In this document: in pieces, positions 8,180 to 17,235 of the stretch
Numbering within the stretch: position 1 is the first letter of the stretch
Layout of the letters: every line of letters begins with the position of its first letter
DNA from: Mesorhizobium silamurunense
Lineage (GTDB): Bacteria > Pseudomonadota > Alphaproteobacteria > Rhizobiales > Rhizobiaceae
Reading direction: 5' to 3'
Length of the DNA stretch: 56,719 bases
Assembly (NCBI RefSeq): GCF_014843825.1
Contig: NZ_JHQR01000151.1
Location: forward strand, 1-56,719
Notes under the pieces: model-generated
What the model was told of the DNA's origin: nothing
Seen by the model: only the letters and a program-made list of their open reading frames with translations
Databases searched by the model: none
Position numbers and translations under genes: made by a program

Positions 8180-9259
8180 ATGCGAAAGCCAGGACTTGTG
8201 CCCAGCTTTCTCTTTGATCGGGAGGTGATGCTGATCACCGGCAAGGGCACGCAAGATTGTCCTCAGCACGTCGAGTTCATGTTGCTCGACGGCTTCTCCA
8301 TGATGTCCGTGAGCAGCGCCATCGAGCCGTTACGGGCGGCTAACCGGTTGCTCAGCTTTGAGGCCTATCGCTGGAGTTTCTCGTCGGAAGACGGCGCGGC
8401 GGCCAATGCTTCGAATGGCATTTCTGTTAATGTCGATGAGCGCTTTGGCCTGTCGAAGCCGCCCGCCTATCTTTTTGTCTGCGCCGGCATGACGCTTGTC
8501 GCAAAAGATCAGACACGCCTCAACGTCATTCTGAACCGGCGCTCTCGCGAAGGATGCCGGATGGGGGCACTGTCCATGGGGACCGTCTTTCTTGCGCGAG
8601 CCAATTTGCTAAACGATGCGCGGTGCACGCTTCACTGGGAGGGGCAGCCGGCTTTCCGCGAGGAGTTTCCCTACATTCAGCTCAGTAACGAGCTCTACGT
8701 CATCGACAAGAACCGTTACACCTGCGCGGGCGGAACGGCGGGGCTCGATTTGATGCTTCACATCATCGCCGAGGACCACGGCGATGTCCTCGCCCGCTCC
8801 ATCGCCAATCAGTTTCAAGTTGATCGGATCCGAACCGGAAGCGTTGAACAGCGCTCGGGTAGCTCGGTGCGCCTGGACACACTACCGCCGCAACTCGGTC
8901 AAGCCGCGGGTCTGATGAGGCAGAACTTCGAGAACCCGCTAAGCAACACCGAGATCGCGCGAAAGGTTGGCTTGAGCGTACGCAATCTCGAAAGAATGTT
9001 TCAGCGCCATACGGGTCAGACTCCCGCACGGTACTACAAGACCCTGCGGCTAGAACAAGCGAGGGATCTGCTTCTCCATACCGGCCTGGCCAATGTGGAT
9101 ATCGCGATCGCGACGGGCTTCTGTACCAGCTCCTACTTCTGCGCCTGCTATAGAGAACAGTTCGGGCATTCCCCCTCGGTTGAACGTCAGCGCGATGGCG
9201 CTCGCTTCGAGAAGGACGGCCGCCGCCGCCTCGTAAAGGGGGTACAAAGCATACGATGA
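8180..9259 (+). CDS. GlxA-family transcriptional regulator (DJ-1/PfpI-like domain plus AraC HTH)
   Basis: The 359-residue protein has an N-terminal DJ-1/PfpI-like sensor domain (VEFMLLDGFSMMSVSSAIEPLRAAN, then the TLHWEG segment) and a C-terminal AraC-type double helix-turn-helix (LSNTEIARKVGLSVRNLERMF, ARYYKTLRLEQARDLL). Relatives such as GbdR and ArgR-type GlxA proteins activate betaine or amino-acid catabolism. The position equivalent to the DJ-1 nucleophile cysteine reads LSMG, so it is a sensor rather than an enzyme. The start is uncertain: the ATG at 8180 lacks a strong site, and an ATG at 8228 is too close to its GGAGGT. It probably regulates the adjacent oxidase or methyltransferase genes. 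Confidence 0.88.
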   Translation: MRKPGLVPSFLFDREVMLITGKGTQDCPQHVEFMLLDGFSMMSVSSAIEPLRAANRLLSFEAYRWSFSSEDGAAANASNGISVNVDERFGLSKPPAYLFVCAGMTLVAKDQTRLNVILNRRSREGCRMGALSMGTVFLARANLLNDARCTLHWEGQPAFREEFPYIQLSNELYVIDKNRYTCAGGTAGLDLMLHIIAEDHGDVLARSIANQFQVDRIRTGSVEQRSGSSVRLDTLPPQLGQAAGLMRQNFENPLSNTEIARKVGLSVRNLERMFQRHTGQTPARYYKTLRLEQARDLLLHTGLANVDIAIATGFCTSSYFCACYREQFGHSPSVERQRDGARFEKDGRRRLVKGVQSIR

Positions 9260-9426
9260 ACGAAGCCCAGCGCGCTTACATGCGCCTAAACACGAAATGC
9301 CGAGTATTACCGCGTTCTTGTCTAAGCTTTGTGAGAAAATCTACCTTCCGGGTCGCGGTAATTGCTATTGAGTTATATTTCGTTCTGTTATGAAAGATTT
9401 TCGCCTCCGGAAGGAAGGGATCTGCG

Positions 9427-10968
9427 ATGAAGTCAAGTGAACGGAGGACGGGCGGCAGACGGGGCAAGTCAGAACGCAGCGGAGGAAAAATTTCGCAGCT
9501 TCCTTGGCGGGTCGTCGAGAATCCTTTCGATCCAGTGAATGCTGCGACGCCTGAGCAAATCGAGGCGATCCATATTTGTTCGATGCGAGTGCTGTCGGAG
9601 CTTGGCATCCGTGTCATGGCAGAGAATATCATGACACTGTTTGAAAGGGCTGGGGCGAAGGTGGACCGGTCTGAAAAGATCATCCGAATTGACGAGAGCA
9701 TAGTCAGCGCGGCGTTGAAGACGACGCCTCGCCGCTTCACGCTCACCTCCCGTAACCCGGCGCGGAAACTGTTGTTCGGCGATAGCAATGTGGTGTTCGG
9801 TCTCGTGGCGGGGCCGCCCAATGTGCATGATCGGGTGAATGGTCGGCGCTCTGGAAACTTGCGCGACTACGAGAATTTCATCCGGCTGGCGCACCACTTC
9901 AACGCCATTCACATGATAGGCAACCAGGTGGCCTCACCGCAGGAGCTTCCTGCCAATTCCCGGCATCTCGATTGCTACCGCGCCAACCTCACTTACAGCG
10001 ATCGAAGCTATCACTGCACAGCCATTGGACGGGGTCGTGCACTTGACGGCGTAAAGATGATGGCCATCGCGCGCGGGGTGTCGCTTGACGAGATGAAGCG
10101 CGAGCCAGGTGTGACTACCATCATCTCGGTGAATTCGCCACGGCTCTTCGATCAAGCTATGGGCGACGGGCTGATTGCCATGTGCGAGCTGGGGCAGCCT
10201 GTCACCATTACTCCGTTTACCCTGATGGGAGCGATGACGCCGGTGACGCTCGCCGCCGCTCTCGCGCAACAGAATGCAGAGGCGCTGTTCGGCGTCGTTC
10301 TCACGCAACTCGTCAATCCCGGCGCGCCGGTGATGTACGGGGCCTTCACCTCGAACGTCGACATGCGCTCGGGCGCTCCCGCCTTCGGGACGCCGGAAAA
10401 CACGCGGGCCAATCTGATCTCTGGGCAACTAGCGCGGCGCTATGGGCTGCCGTACCGGAGCTCCAACAGCAATGCCTCAAACGCAGTGGACCTCCAGGCG
10501 GCCTACGAGACGGTCAACGCCACATGGGGCGCCATCCTGGGGGGTGCGAATCTGATCTATCATGCCGCAGGCTGGCTCGAAGGCGGGCTGACGGCGTCCT
10601 ATGAGAAGCTCATTCTCGACGTCGAGATACTGCAGAACATGATGGAGATCCTGCAGCCGCTCGATTGCTCGGAAGAGGCATTGGGACTTGCGGCGATGGC
10701 GAGCGTGCCATCGGGCGGGCATTTTTTCGGGGCGGAGCACACGATGGCGCGTTATGAGAGCGCCTTCTACCACCCCATGCTTTCCGACTGGAGCAATCAT
10801 GGCGCGTGGCTCGAAGCGGGAGCGCATGATGCGCTCGACCGCGCAACGGCGCTGTGGCAGCGGGCACTTGCCGAATACGAAGAACCGAAACTTGATCCCG
10901 CTATTGCCGAAGAACTCGACGCCTACGTTGCGAAACGGTGCGAAGAGATCGGCGTCGGCGACCCGTAG
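9427..10968 (+). CDS. MttB-family (trimethylamine methyltransferase-like) protein
   Basis: This 513-residue protein matches the MttB superfamily along its length, including QLARRYGLPYRSSNSNASNA, LGGANLIYHAAGWLEGGL and AEHTMARYESAFYHP. There is no in-frame stop in the middle, so it is a non-pyrrolysine member like those that demethylate glycine betaine, proline betaine or carnitine in anaerobes. Those enzymes transfer the methyl group to a cobalamin-binding protein, yet no corrinoid protein or reactivating enzyme is encoded in this window. The ATG follows a GGAAGG site. It lies 167 bases after a GlxA gene and converges on another. Substrate and acceptor are unknown. Confidence 0.85.
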   Translation: MKSSERRTGGRRGKSERSGGKISQLPWRVVENPFDPVNAATPEQIEAIHICSMRVLSELGIRVMAENIMTLFERAGAKVDRSEKIIRIDESIVSAALKTTPRRFTLTSRNPARKLLFGDSNVVFGLVAGPPNVHDRVNGRRSGNLRDYENFIRLAHHFNAIHMIGNQVASPQELPANSRHLDCYRANLTYSDRSYHCTAIGRGRALDGVKMMAIARGVSLDEMKREPGVTTIISVNSPRLFDQAMGDGLIAMCELGQPVTITPFTLMGAMTPVTLAAALAQQNAEALFGVVLTQLVNPGAPVMYGAFTSNVDMRSGAPAFGTPENTRANLISGQLARRYGLPYRSSNSNASNAVDLQAAYETVNATWGAILGGANLIYHAAGWLEGGLTASYEKLILDVEILQNMMEILQPLDCSEEALGLAAMASVPSGGHFFGAEHTMARYESAFYHPMLSDWSNHGAWLEAGAHDALDRATALWQRALAEYEEPKLDPAIAEELDAYVAKRCEEIGVGDP

Positions 10969-11089
10969 CGGTTAGTTGGGTGAGCCAGTTCCGTTGGTGG
11001 CGGCTGCAGGGGTCAGGGGGCGATCGTTCGGGCTTATTTCTGGAATAGCAAAAGGGGCGCACTCGTTCGTCGCAGATCGGCGACCTGTT

Positions 11090-12085
11090 CTATGACATGC
11101 TGGCTAACGGTATCGTCGGCTCGCGTTTCACAGTCGGGCGCCTCTCCTGCGTTGGCGAAGTCCCATAATGCTGCCGGTAAGCGCGAGCGAAATGGGCATT
11201 GTTGGAAAAGCCGGTCGCCAACGCCACCTCGGTGACTGTAAGGGTGGTCTGGCGCAGAAGATCGACCGCTTTGGACAGTCGCAATACCCGGTAGAATTGC
11301 ATGACGGACTGATCGAGCTGCGTCTTGCACAGCCGTTCCAGCTGGCGTTCGCCGATACCCGACAGTGTGGCGAGTTGCGGCAGACTCATGGGATCGGCGA
11401 TGTGATCTTCCATCAAGGCGATCATGGCAATAAGTGCTGGATGGTGTACGCCATATTTCGATATTGCATCCAGGCGCTGGGGATCTTCAGCCGGGCGCAG
11501 ACTGGTATGAATGAACCAGTCGCTCACTTCGCGCGCCAGGCTCGCGCCGTGATGGGCGGCAATCAAAGCGTGCATCATGTCTAAAGGTGCAGAGCCGCCT
11601 GCGCAGGTGAAACGGTCGCGGTCGATCACGAACAGCCGCCGTTCCATCAAGGCATCGGGCGCGCTGATGCGAAGCGCATCATAATGCTTCCAGTGGATGG
11701 TAAAACGACGCCTCTCTAAGAGCCCTGCTTTATGCAGGATCGCGGCCCCACCCGAAATTCCGCCGAGTGCCACGCCCTGCACGGAGAGCCTTCGCAGAAA
11801 GCCTGACAGTCGTTCGGTATCGACATTGAGCGGATCGCCGCCCGCGACCACGAACAGGATGTCGAGCTCCGACGCGGATTCACTTATCGGCGCGGTATCG
11901 AACCAGCTGCCGACCGAAGACCGAGCCTTGCCGCCTAGATCGGAAAACAGAAGCAATTCGTATAGCGTTCGCCCGGCCAGTAGGTTGGCCGCGCGCAAGG
12001 GTTCGACGGCGGCGGCGGCCGACATCAATGCATAGCCGTCGCACAGAAAGAAACCGAAGCGACGGGGGTGGTGGGACGATCTCAT
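11090..12085 (-). CDS. GlxA-family transcriptional regulator
   Basis: The 331-residue protein has a DJ-1/PfpI-like N-terminal domain (FFLCDGYALMSAAAAVEPLRAAN and AGLLERRRFTIHW) and a C-terminal AraC HTH (LPQLATLSGIGERQLERL, EVALATGFSNNAHFARAYRQ). GGISGG replaces the nucleophile-cysteine turn of DJ-1 proteins. It is transcribed divergently from soxB, with a 96-base gap, which makes it the likely regulator of the sox-folD-purU operon. It converges with the MttB-family gene. Confidence 0.88.
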   Translation of the reverse strand: MRSSHHPRRFGFFLCDGYALMSAAAAVEPLRAANLLAGRTLYELLLFSDLGGKARSSVGSWFDTAPISESASELDILFVVAGGDPLNVDTERLSGFLRRLSVQGVALGGISGGAAILHKAGLLERRRFTIHWKHYDALRISAPDALMERRLFVIDRDRFTCAGGSAPLDMMHALIAAHHGASLAREVSDWFIHTSLRPAEDPQRLDAISKYGVHHPALIAMIALMEDHIADPMSLPQLATLSGIGERQLERLCKTQLDQSVMQFYRVLRLSKAVDLLRQTTLTVTEVALATGFSNNAHFARAYRQHYGTSPTQERRPTVKREPTIPLASMS

Positions 12086-12181
12086 GTCCTGAATAGTACA
12101 CTATGTGTCTAATTTAGATACGCGCGATTTGAGCGTCCATGCGATTAAGGCGAACGCAATGATGTTGCCGAAAGTGTTCTT
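12086..12181. promoter_or_regulatory. Divergent promoter region between GlxA regulator and soxB
   Basis: This 96-base gap separates the two divergent starts. It is AT-richer than the flanking genes and contains GTACACTATGTGTCTAATTT, in which ACAC/GTGT half-sites could form an operator. The regulator probably acts here, but no binding site can be assigned from sequence alone. Confidence 0.4.
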
Positions 12182-13435
12182 ATGCGTTTCTCAGCGCTTC
12201 GTGTTATCAGGGAAACCCTCACCGGCCATAAGGGCTGGCGTCCGCTCTGGCGCAATCCCGAGCCGCAAGCCTTCTATGATTATTTGATCGTCGGCGGTGG
12301 CGGGCACGGTCTGGCGACGGCCTATTACCTTGCGAACACGTTCAAGCAGTCGCGCATCGCCGTGCTCGAGAAAGGCTGGCTCGGTTCAGGCAATATCGGG
12401 CGCAACACCACCATCATTCGCTCGAACTATCTGCTGCCCGGCAACGAGCCTTTCTACGAATTCTCGATGAAGCTTTGGGAGAATCTGGAGCAGGAGTTCA
12501 ACTTCAATGCGATGGTCAGCCAGCGCGGCATCGTCAACCTGTTCCACACGGACGGCCAACGCGATGCTTATCGCCGGCGCGGCAATGCAGCGATCCTGGC
12601 AGGTGCAGATGCCGAGCTTCTGGAACGTGACGCGTTGCGCGGGATGGTGCCGTTCCTAAATTTCGACAATGCGCGCTTTCCCGTGAAGGGCGGCCTTCTG
12701 CAACGCCGTGGCGGCACCGCGCGCCATGACGGCGTCGCTTGGGGCTACGCTCGGGGCGCCGACCGGGCCGGCGTCGATCTCATCCAGAACTGCGAAGTGA
12801 CGGGGTTCCGTATCGAGAACGGACACCTGAAGGGCGTCGAGACCTCGCGCGGATATATTGGCGCAAACAAGGTCGGCGTGGCCGTGGCGGGCTCCACCAG
12901 CCGCGTGATGGCGCAGGCGGGAATGGGGCAGCTGCCGATCGAGAGCCATGTCCTCCAAGCCTTTGTGTCCGAAGGGCTCAAGCCCACCATTCCAAACGTC
13001 ATTACTTTCGGCGCAGGTCACTTTTATGTCAGCCAGTCCGACAAAGGCGGCCTGGTTTTCGGTGGCGACATCGACGGCTACAATTCCTATGCTCAGCGTG
13101 GCAATCTGCCCGTTATCGAAGATGTCGCCGAAGGCGGCATGGCGCTGATGCCAATGATCGGGCGCGCGCGACTCTTACGCCTATGGGGCGGCATCATGGA
13201 CATGTCGATGGATGGTTCGCCCATCATCGACCGCACGCCGATCGAGGGGCTCTATCTCAATGCCGGCTGGTGCTATGGCGGCTTCAAGGCGACGCCCGCT
13301 TCCGGCTACGCCTTCGCCCAACTGCTCGCCACCGACCGCCCCCACGAAACGGCTGCCGCCTATCGGCTGGATCGCTTCGCGCGGGGTTATGTGATCGACG
13401 AAAAGGGCGCAGGTGCCCAGCCGAACCTGCATTGA
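12182..13435 (+). CDS. soxB: Sarcosine oxidase beta subunit-like flavoprotein
   Basis: The 417-residue protein has the N-terminal FAD motif YLIVGGGGHGLATAYYL (34-50), the LEKGWLGSGNIGRNTT segment (62-77) and ARHDGVAWGYARGA (180-193). His182 matches the histidine that covalently binds FMN in heterotetrameric sarcosine oxidase. The C-terminal part (GLYLNAGWCYGGFKATPASG) is typical of SoxB. The subunit holds the amine-oxidation site: it oxidises an N-methyl amine, and the methyl group is passed to tetrahydrofolate on the alpha subunit. It is the first gene of an operon with soxD, soxA and soxG. No strong ribosome site is visible before the ATG. Confidence 0.93.
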   Translation: MRFSALRVIRETLTGHKGWRPLWRNPEPQAFYDYLIVGGGGHGLATAYYLANTFKQSRIAVLEKGWLGSGNIGRNTTIIRSNYLLPGNEPFYEFSMKLWENLEQEFNFNAMVSQRGIVNLFHTDGQRDAYRRRGNAAILAGADAELLERDALRGMVPFLNFDNARFPVKGGLLQRRGGTARHDGVAWGYARGADRAGVDLIQNCEVTGFRIENGHLKGVETSRGYIGANKVGVAVAGSTSRVMAQAGMGQLPIESHVLQAFVSEGLKPTIPNVITFGAGHFYVSQSDKGGLVFGGDIDGYNSYAQRGNLPVIEDVAEGGMALMPMIGRARLLRLWGGIMDMSMDGSPIIDRTPIEGLYLNAGWCYGGFKATPASGYAFAQLLATDRPHETAAAYRLDRFARGYVIDEKGAGAQPNLH

Positions 13436-13443
13436 GGCCAGCC

Positions 13444-13749
13444 ATGCTGATACCCCACCCCCTTCTCGGCCTGCGCGATGCGCAGGAGTTTTCCTATCTC
13501 GGCGATGCCTCGCTCCTCGACCGCCCCGACGGCCTGGCGGAGAAAGCGGGGGACGCGTTCTTCTCTTACGTCTATCTGCGTGAGAACCCGGCGGGCGTGC
13601 ACCGCGAATTGTGGTTCCATGAACAGGGCGACCGATCCTGGCTTGTTGTGACGCGCAACACGGTGACGCACGAGATCTTGGGCGCGGAACTCGCCCGCGA
13701 CGTCGCGCTTCGCAGCCGGAGCCCGCGCGAAAGGGGAGACCCAGCATGA
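13444..13749 (+). CDS. soxD: Sarcosine oxidase delta subunit, zinc site altered
   Basis: This 101-residue protein aligns with SoxD (RDAQEFSYLGDASL, YVYLRENPAGVHRELWFH, DTVTHEI-like TRNTVTHEILGAEL). SoxD normally binds zinc with Cys-x2-Cys near residues 6-9 plus His59 and Cys63. Here the N-terminus reads HPLLG and the second pair is His59 with Asp63, so three of four ligands are changed. It may fold without zinc. It starts 8 bp after soxB, and its stop overlaps the soxA start (ATGA), which implies translational coupling. Confidence 0.88.
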   Translation: MLIPHPLLGLRDAQEFSYLGDASLLDRPDGLAEKAGDAFFSYVYLRENPAGVHRELWFHEQGDRSWLVVTRNTVTHEILGAELARDVALRSRSPRERGDPA

Positions 13750-16676
13750 GACTATCCGGCGGCCTGATCGACCGCAGCCGCACGCTTCGCTTCATCTTCG
13801 ATGGCAAGAGCTATGCCGGCCATCCCGGCGACACGCTCGCTTCGGCATTGCTGGCCAACGATGTGCTGCTGATGGGCCGGTCGTTCAAATATCACCGTCC
13901 GCGCGGGCTAATCGCGGCGGGCTCCGAGGAGCCGAACGCGCTGGTGGAATTGCGCAGCGGCGCGCGCCGCGAGCCCAATACGCGCGCCACGATGGCGGAG
14001 CTCTTCGACGCGCTCGAAGCGCAGAGCCAGAACCGCTGGCCTTCGCTCCGCTTCGACGCGATGGCGGTCAATGAGCTTTTCGCAAACTTCCTCACGGCAG
14101 GCTTCTACTACAAAACCTTCATGTGGCCGCGCGCCTTCTGGGAAAAGCTCTACGAGCCGGCGATCCGCCGCGCGGCGGGTTTGGGTAGGCTCTCAATGGA
14201 AGCCGATCCCGACGCTTACGACAAAGGGTTCCTGCATTGTGACCTGCTCGTGGTCGGCGCGGGTGCGGCAGGCCTTGCCGCAGCGCTGACCGCCGCGCGG
14301 GGCGGGGCCCAAGTCATCCTTGCCGATGAGGACTATCACCTGGGCGGGCGGCTGCTTGCCGAGAGCCATTCGCTGGACGACCGGCCCGCCACCGAATGGA
14401 TCGCAGCGGTCGTAGCAGAGTTCGCGTGCCTGCCTAATTTGCGCATTCTTCCTCGCACCACGGTGTTCGGCGCGTTCGACCATGGCGTCTATGGTGCGGT
14501 CGAGCGCGTTTCAGATTACCGTGCCAACCCCGGCATCTGCCCGCGCCAGACGCTTTGGCGCATCACGGCCAAGCGCACCATGTTGGCGGCAGGCGCCACC
14601 GAGCGGCACATCCCGTTCATGGACAATGACCGGCCTGGCATCATGCTGGGCGGTGCCTTGCGCGCCTATGCCAATCGCTGGGCGGTCAGCCCCGCCAAGC
14701 GCGTTGCGATCTTCACCAACAATGATGACGGCCACCGCACGGCGCTCGACCTACTCGCACGCGGCGTCGAGATCGCGGCAGTCGTGGACTCACGGGCCGG
14801 AGTCGAAGCAAAGGGACAGTATCGCGTCATCAGCGATGCCATTGTCAGCGGCTCCAAGGGGCGGCTGGGCCTGCGCTCGATCGAAGTCACGCGCGGCGGC
14901 AGCACGGAATGGATCGCGTGCGGCGCGCTCGGCGTGTCGGGCGGCTGGAACCCGAACGTGCATCTCGCCTCGCATCATCGCGGCCGTCCGGTCTGGAACG
15001 ACTCGCAGCAGACCTTCGTGCCGCCTGCCGAGCTGCCCGCAGGCATGATCGTTGCCGGTGCGGCAGCGGGCCGGGGCACGACTCATGCGGCACTGGTGTC
15101 AGGCGCGGAAGCTGCTGTCCGTGTCCTGAACGAAATTGGCATCGCCGCCACGCTGCCCGAACTGCCCGCTGCCGAAGACGCGCCTGCAAACCTAAGCCCG
15201 CTCTGGCATGTACCGGGCAAGCACCGGGCCTGGATCGACTTCCAGAACGATGTGACGGTCAAGGACGTCAAGCTTTCGCACCAGGAGAATATGCGCTCGG
15301 TCGAGCATCTCAAGCGTTGGACCACGCTCGGCATGGCGACCGACCAAGGCAAGACGGCCAATGTCACCGCCCTCGCCGTGATGGCCGAAATGACCGGCAA
15401 GGGGATCGCCGAAACCGGCACCACCATTTTCCGCCCGCCTTACACGCCGGTCTCGATTTCGGTTCTCGGCGGCGGCAATACGGGCACGCATTTCCGCCCG
15501 CGCCGGCTGACACCCAGCCACCAATGGGCAACGTCCCAAGGCGCCGTCTTCGTCGAGGTTGGCCAGTGGATGCGCGCGCAATATTTCGTGCGGCCCGGCG
15601 AGACCCACTGGCGGCAGTCGGTCGACCGCGAGGTGGTGGCGACGCGCAAGGGCGTCGGCATCTGCGACGTGACCACGCTCGGCAAGGTCGATGTGCAGGG
15701 CGCGGACGCGGCCGAATTCCTCGACCGTCTCTACTGCAACGCCATGAAGAGCCTGAAGACCGGCATGGTCCGCTATGGCCTCATGCTTCGCGAGGACGGG
15801 CAGGCCTGGGACGATGGCACCTGCGCGCGCCTAGGCGAAACCCATTATGTGGTGACGACCACCACTGCCAATGCCGGCACGGTCTACCGCCACATGGAGT
15901 TTGCACGGCAATGCCTATGGCCGGAGCTCGACGTGCAGTTGATCTCCACCACCGATGCTTGGGCGCAGTTTTCGGTGGCCGGACCGAATGCGCGCAAGCT
16001 GCTCGAACGCATTGTGGATGGGTTCGATCTCTCGAACGAGGCCTTCCGTTTCATGGCCTGCGCGAACCTGTCGGTTTGCGGGGGCTTGCGCGCGCGGGTT
16101 TTCCGCATCTCGTTCTCCGGCGAACTGGCTTACGAGATCGCGGTGCCCGCGCGCTACGGAAACGCCTTGATGGCCCGCCTCGTGGAACTGGGACAGGATC
16201 TGGGCGCTACCCCTTACGGCACGGAGGCGCTCGGCGTGCTACGCATCGAAAAGGGCCACGCCGCCGGCAATGAGCTGAACGGCCAGACCACGGCGCAGAT
16301 GCTGGGCATGGGCCGCATGGTCTCGGCCAAGAAGGATTCCGTCGGCGCGGTGATGTCGCGGCGCGAAGGCCTGCTTGCCAACACGCGCGTGTTGGTAGGA
16401 CTCCAGCCGGTGGACGCTTCCGAGCCCGTCGTGGCCGGCTCGCACCTCTTCGCGGAAGGGGCGACGCAGGAAACTGCAACCGATCAGGGCTGGATCACTT
16501 CGGCCTGCTTCTCCCCGCATGTCGGCTCGAGCATCGGCCTGGGCTTCCTCGCGGATGGCGCGGCGCGCCAGGGCGAGGTGATCGTCGCGGCCAATCCGAT
16601 TCAGGATCAGAACGTTCGCCTGCGCGTCGTTTCCGCCCACTTCGTCGATCCAGAAGGAGAGCGTCTGCGTGCCTGA
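13746..16676 (+). CDS. soxA: Sarcosine oxidase alpha subunit-like protein
   Basis: The 976-residue protein has the expected SoxA order: a ferredoxin-like N-terminal fold (FIFDGKSYAGHPGDTLASALL, SFKYHRPRG), an NAD-binding Rossmann region (LLVVGAGAAGLAAALTAARGG, about 163-185), and ATERHIPFMDNDRPGIML. The C-terminal half is a glycine-cleavage T-protein-like tetrahydrofolate domain (VGICDVTTLGKVDVQGADAAEF to GLGFLADGAARQGEVI). It accepts the one-carbon unit as 5,10-methylene-THF. Length is close to the ~1000 residues usual for SoxA. It overlaps soxD by 4 bases and soxG by 8. Confidence 0.94.
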   Translation: MRLSGGLIDRSRTLRFIFDGKSYAGHPGDTLASALLANDVLLMGRSFKYHRPRGLIAAGSEEPNALVELRSGARREPNTRATMAELFDALEAQSQNRWPSLRFDAMAVNELFANFLTAGFYYKTFMWPRAFWEKLYEPAIRRAAGLGRLSMEADPDAYDKGFLHCDLLVVGAGAAGLAAALTAARGGAQVILADEDYHLGGRLLAESHSLDDRPATEWIAAVVAEFACLPNLRILPRTTVFGAFDHGVYGAVERVSDYRANPGICPRQTLWRITAKRTMLAAGATERHIPFMDNDRPGIMLGGALRAYANRWAVSPAKRVAIFTNNDDGHRTALDLLARGVEIAAVVDSRAGVEAKGQYRVISDAIVSGSKGRLGLRSIEVTRGGSTEWIACGALGVSGGWNPNVHLASHHRGRPVWNDSQQTFVPPAELPAGMIVAGAAAGRGTTHAALVSGAEAAVRVLNEIGIAATLPELPAAEDAPANLSPLWHVPGKHRAWIDFQNDVTVKDVKLSHQENMRSVEHLKRWTTLGMATDQGKTANVTALAVMAEMTGKGIAETGTTIFRPPYTPVSISVLGGGNTGTHFRPRRLTPSHQWATSQGAVFVEVGQWMRAQYFVRPGETHWRQSVDREVVATRKGVGICDVTTLGKVDVQGADAAEFLDRLYCNAMKSLKTGMVRYGLMLREDGQAWDDGTCARLGETHYVVTTTTANAGTVYRHMEFARQCLWPELDVQLISTTDAWAQFSVAGPNARKLLERIVDGFDLSNEAFRFMACANLSVCGGLRARVFRISFSGELAYEIAVPARYGNALMARLVELGQDLGATPYGTEALGVLRIEKGHAAGNELNGQTTAQMLGMGRMVSAKKDSVGAVMSRREGLLANTRVLVGLQPVDASEPVVAGSHLFAEGATQETATDQGWITSACFSPHVGSSIGLGFLADGAARQGEVIVAANPIQDQNVRLRVVSAHFVDPEGERLRA

Positions 16677-17235
16677 CCTCAAGCCCATCACCGCGCTTGG
16701 CGGCGACACGGCGCGCCGCCTCCACCATGGCGCTCTCGAACTCGAAGAGAACACCGAACTGGCGCTCGCCTCGCTGGCCCTGCGCCGCGGCGCAACGCAA
16801 CCCACGCTCTGCGGCATAGACTTGCCCGGGCCCGGCGCGTGGGCCCTATCCGACGAGATCGCCGCGTTCTGGACGGGCCCGGATCAGTGGATGGTCGAGG
16901 GGCAAAACCGAGCGGATAGCGACTTTGCGTCCGAGGTTGCCGCTCTGTGTCCAGGCTGCTCCGTCACCCAACAGACCGATGGCTTCGCAGCCTTCGAAAT
17001 CCGCTCATCCGCTGGCGAAACGCCGATTCTCCAGTTGATGGCGAAGCTCGTGAACATCGACCCGATCCGTTTCCCATCCGGCTCGGCGACTCGCACTGGC
17101 CTGGAACATATGAGCGTGTTCGTGATCCGGCGCGCGGCCCATCACATCGCGATCCTGGGCATGCGCTCGGCGGCCGGCTCAATCTGGCATGCGCTTGAAA
17201 AGCACATCCTGCGCATTGAAGACAGAAAACCATGA
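16669..17235 (+). CDS. soxG: Sarcosine oxidase gamma subunit
   Basis: The 188-residue protein begins at GTG 16669 with AGGAGAGCG about nine bases upstream and overlaps the end of soxA. It resembles SoxG ([56 protein letters not shown]), a T-protein-like small subunit that completes the heterotetramer. Its stop overlaps the folD start as ATGA. Confidence 0.9.
   Translation: MPDLKPITALGGDTARRLHHGALELEENTELALASLALRRGATQPTLCGIDLPGPGAWALSDEIAAFWTGPDQWMVEGQNRADSDFASEVAALCPGCSVTQQTDGFAAFEIRSSAGETPILQLMAKLVNIDPIRFPSGSATRTGLEHMSVFVIRRAAHHIAILGMRSAAGSIWHALEKHILRIEDRKP

Noticed and set aside
9427..10968. Pyrrolysine-containing trimethylamine methyltransferase
   Set aside because: The frame has no in-frame TAG codon; it is a non-pyrrolysine MttB relative.
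14909..16273. A 454-codon open frame on the + strand overlapping soxA
   Set aside because: It is out of frame with the clearly conserved soxA and its residues (runs of Arg, Gly, Ala) are typical of a shadow frame in high-GC DNA.
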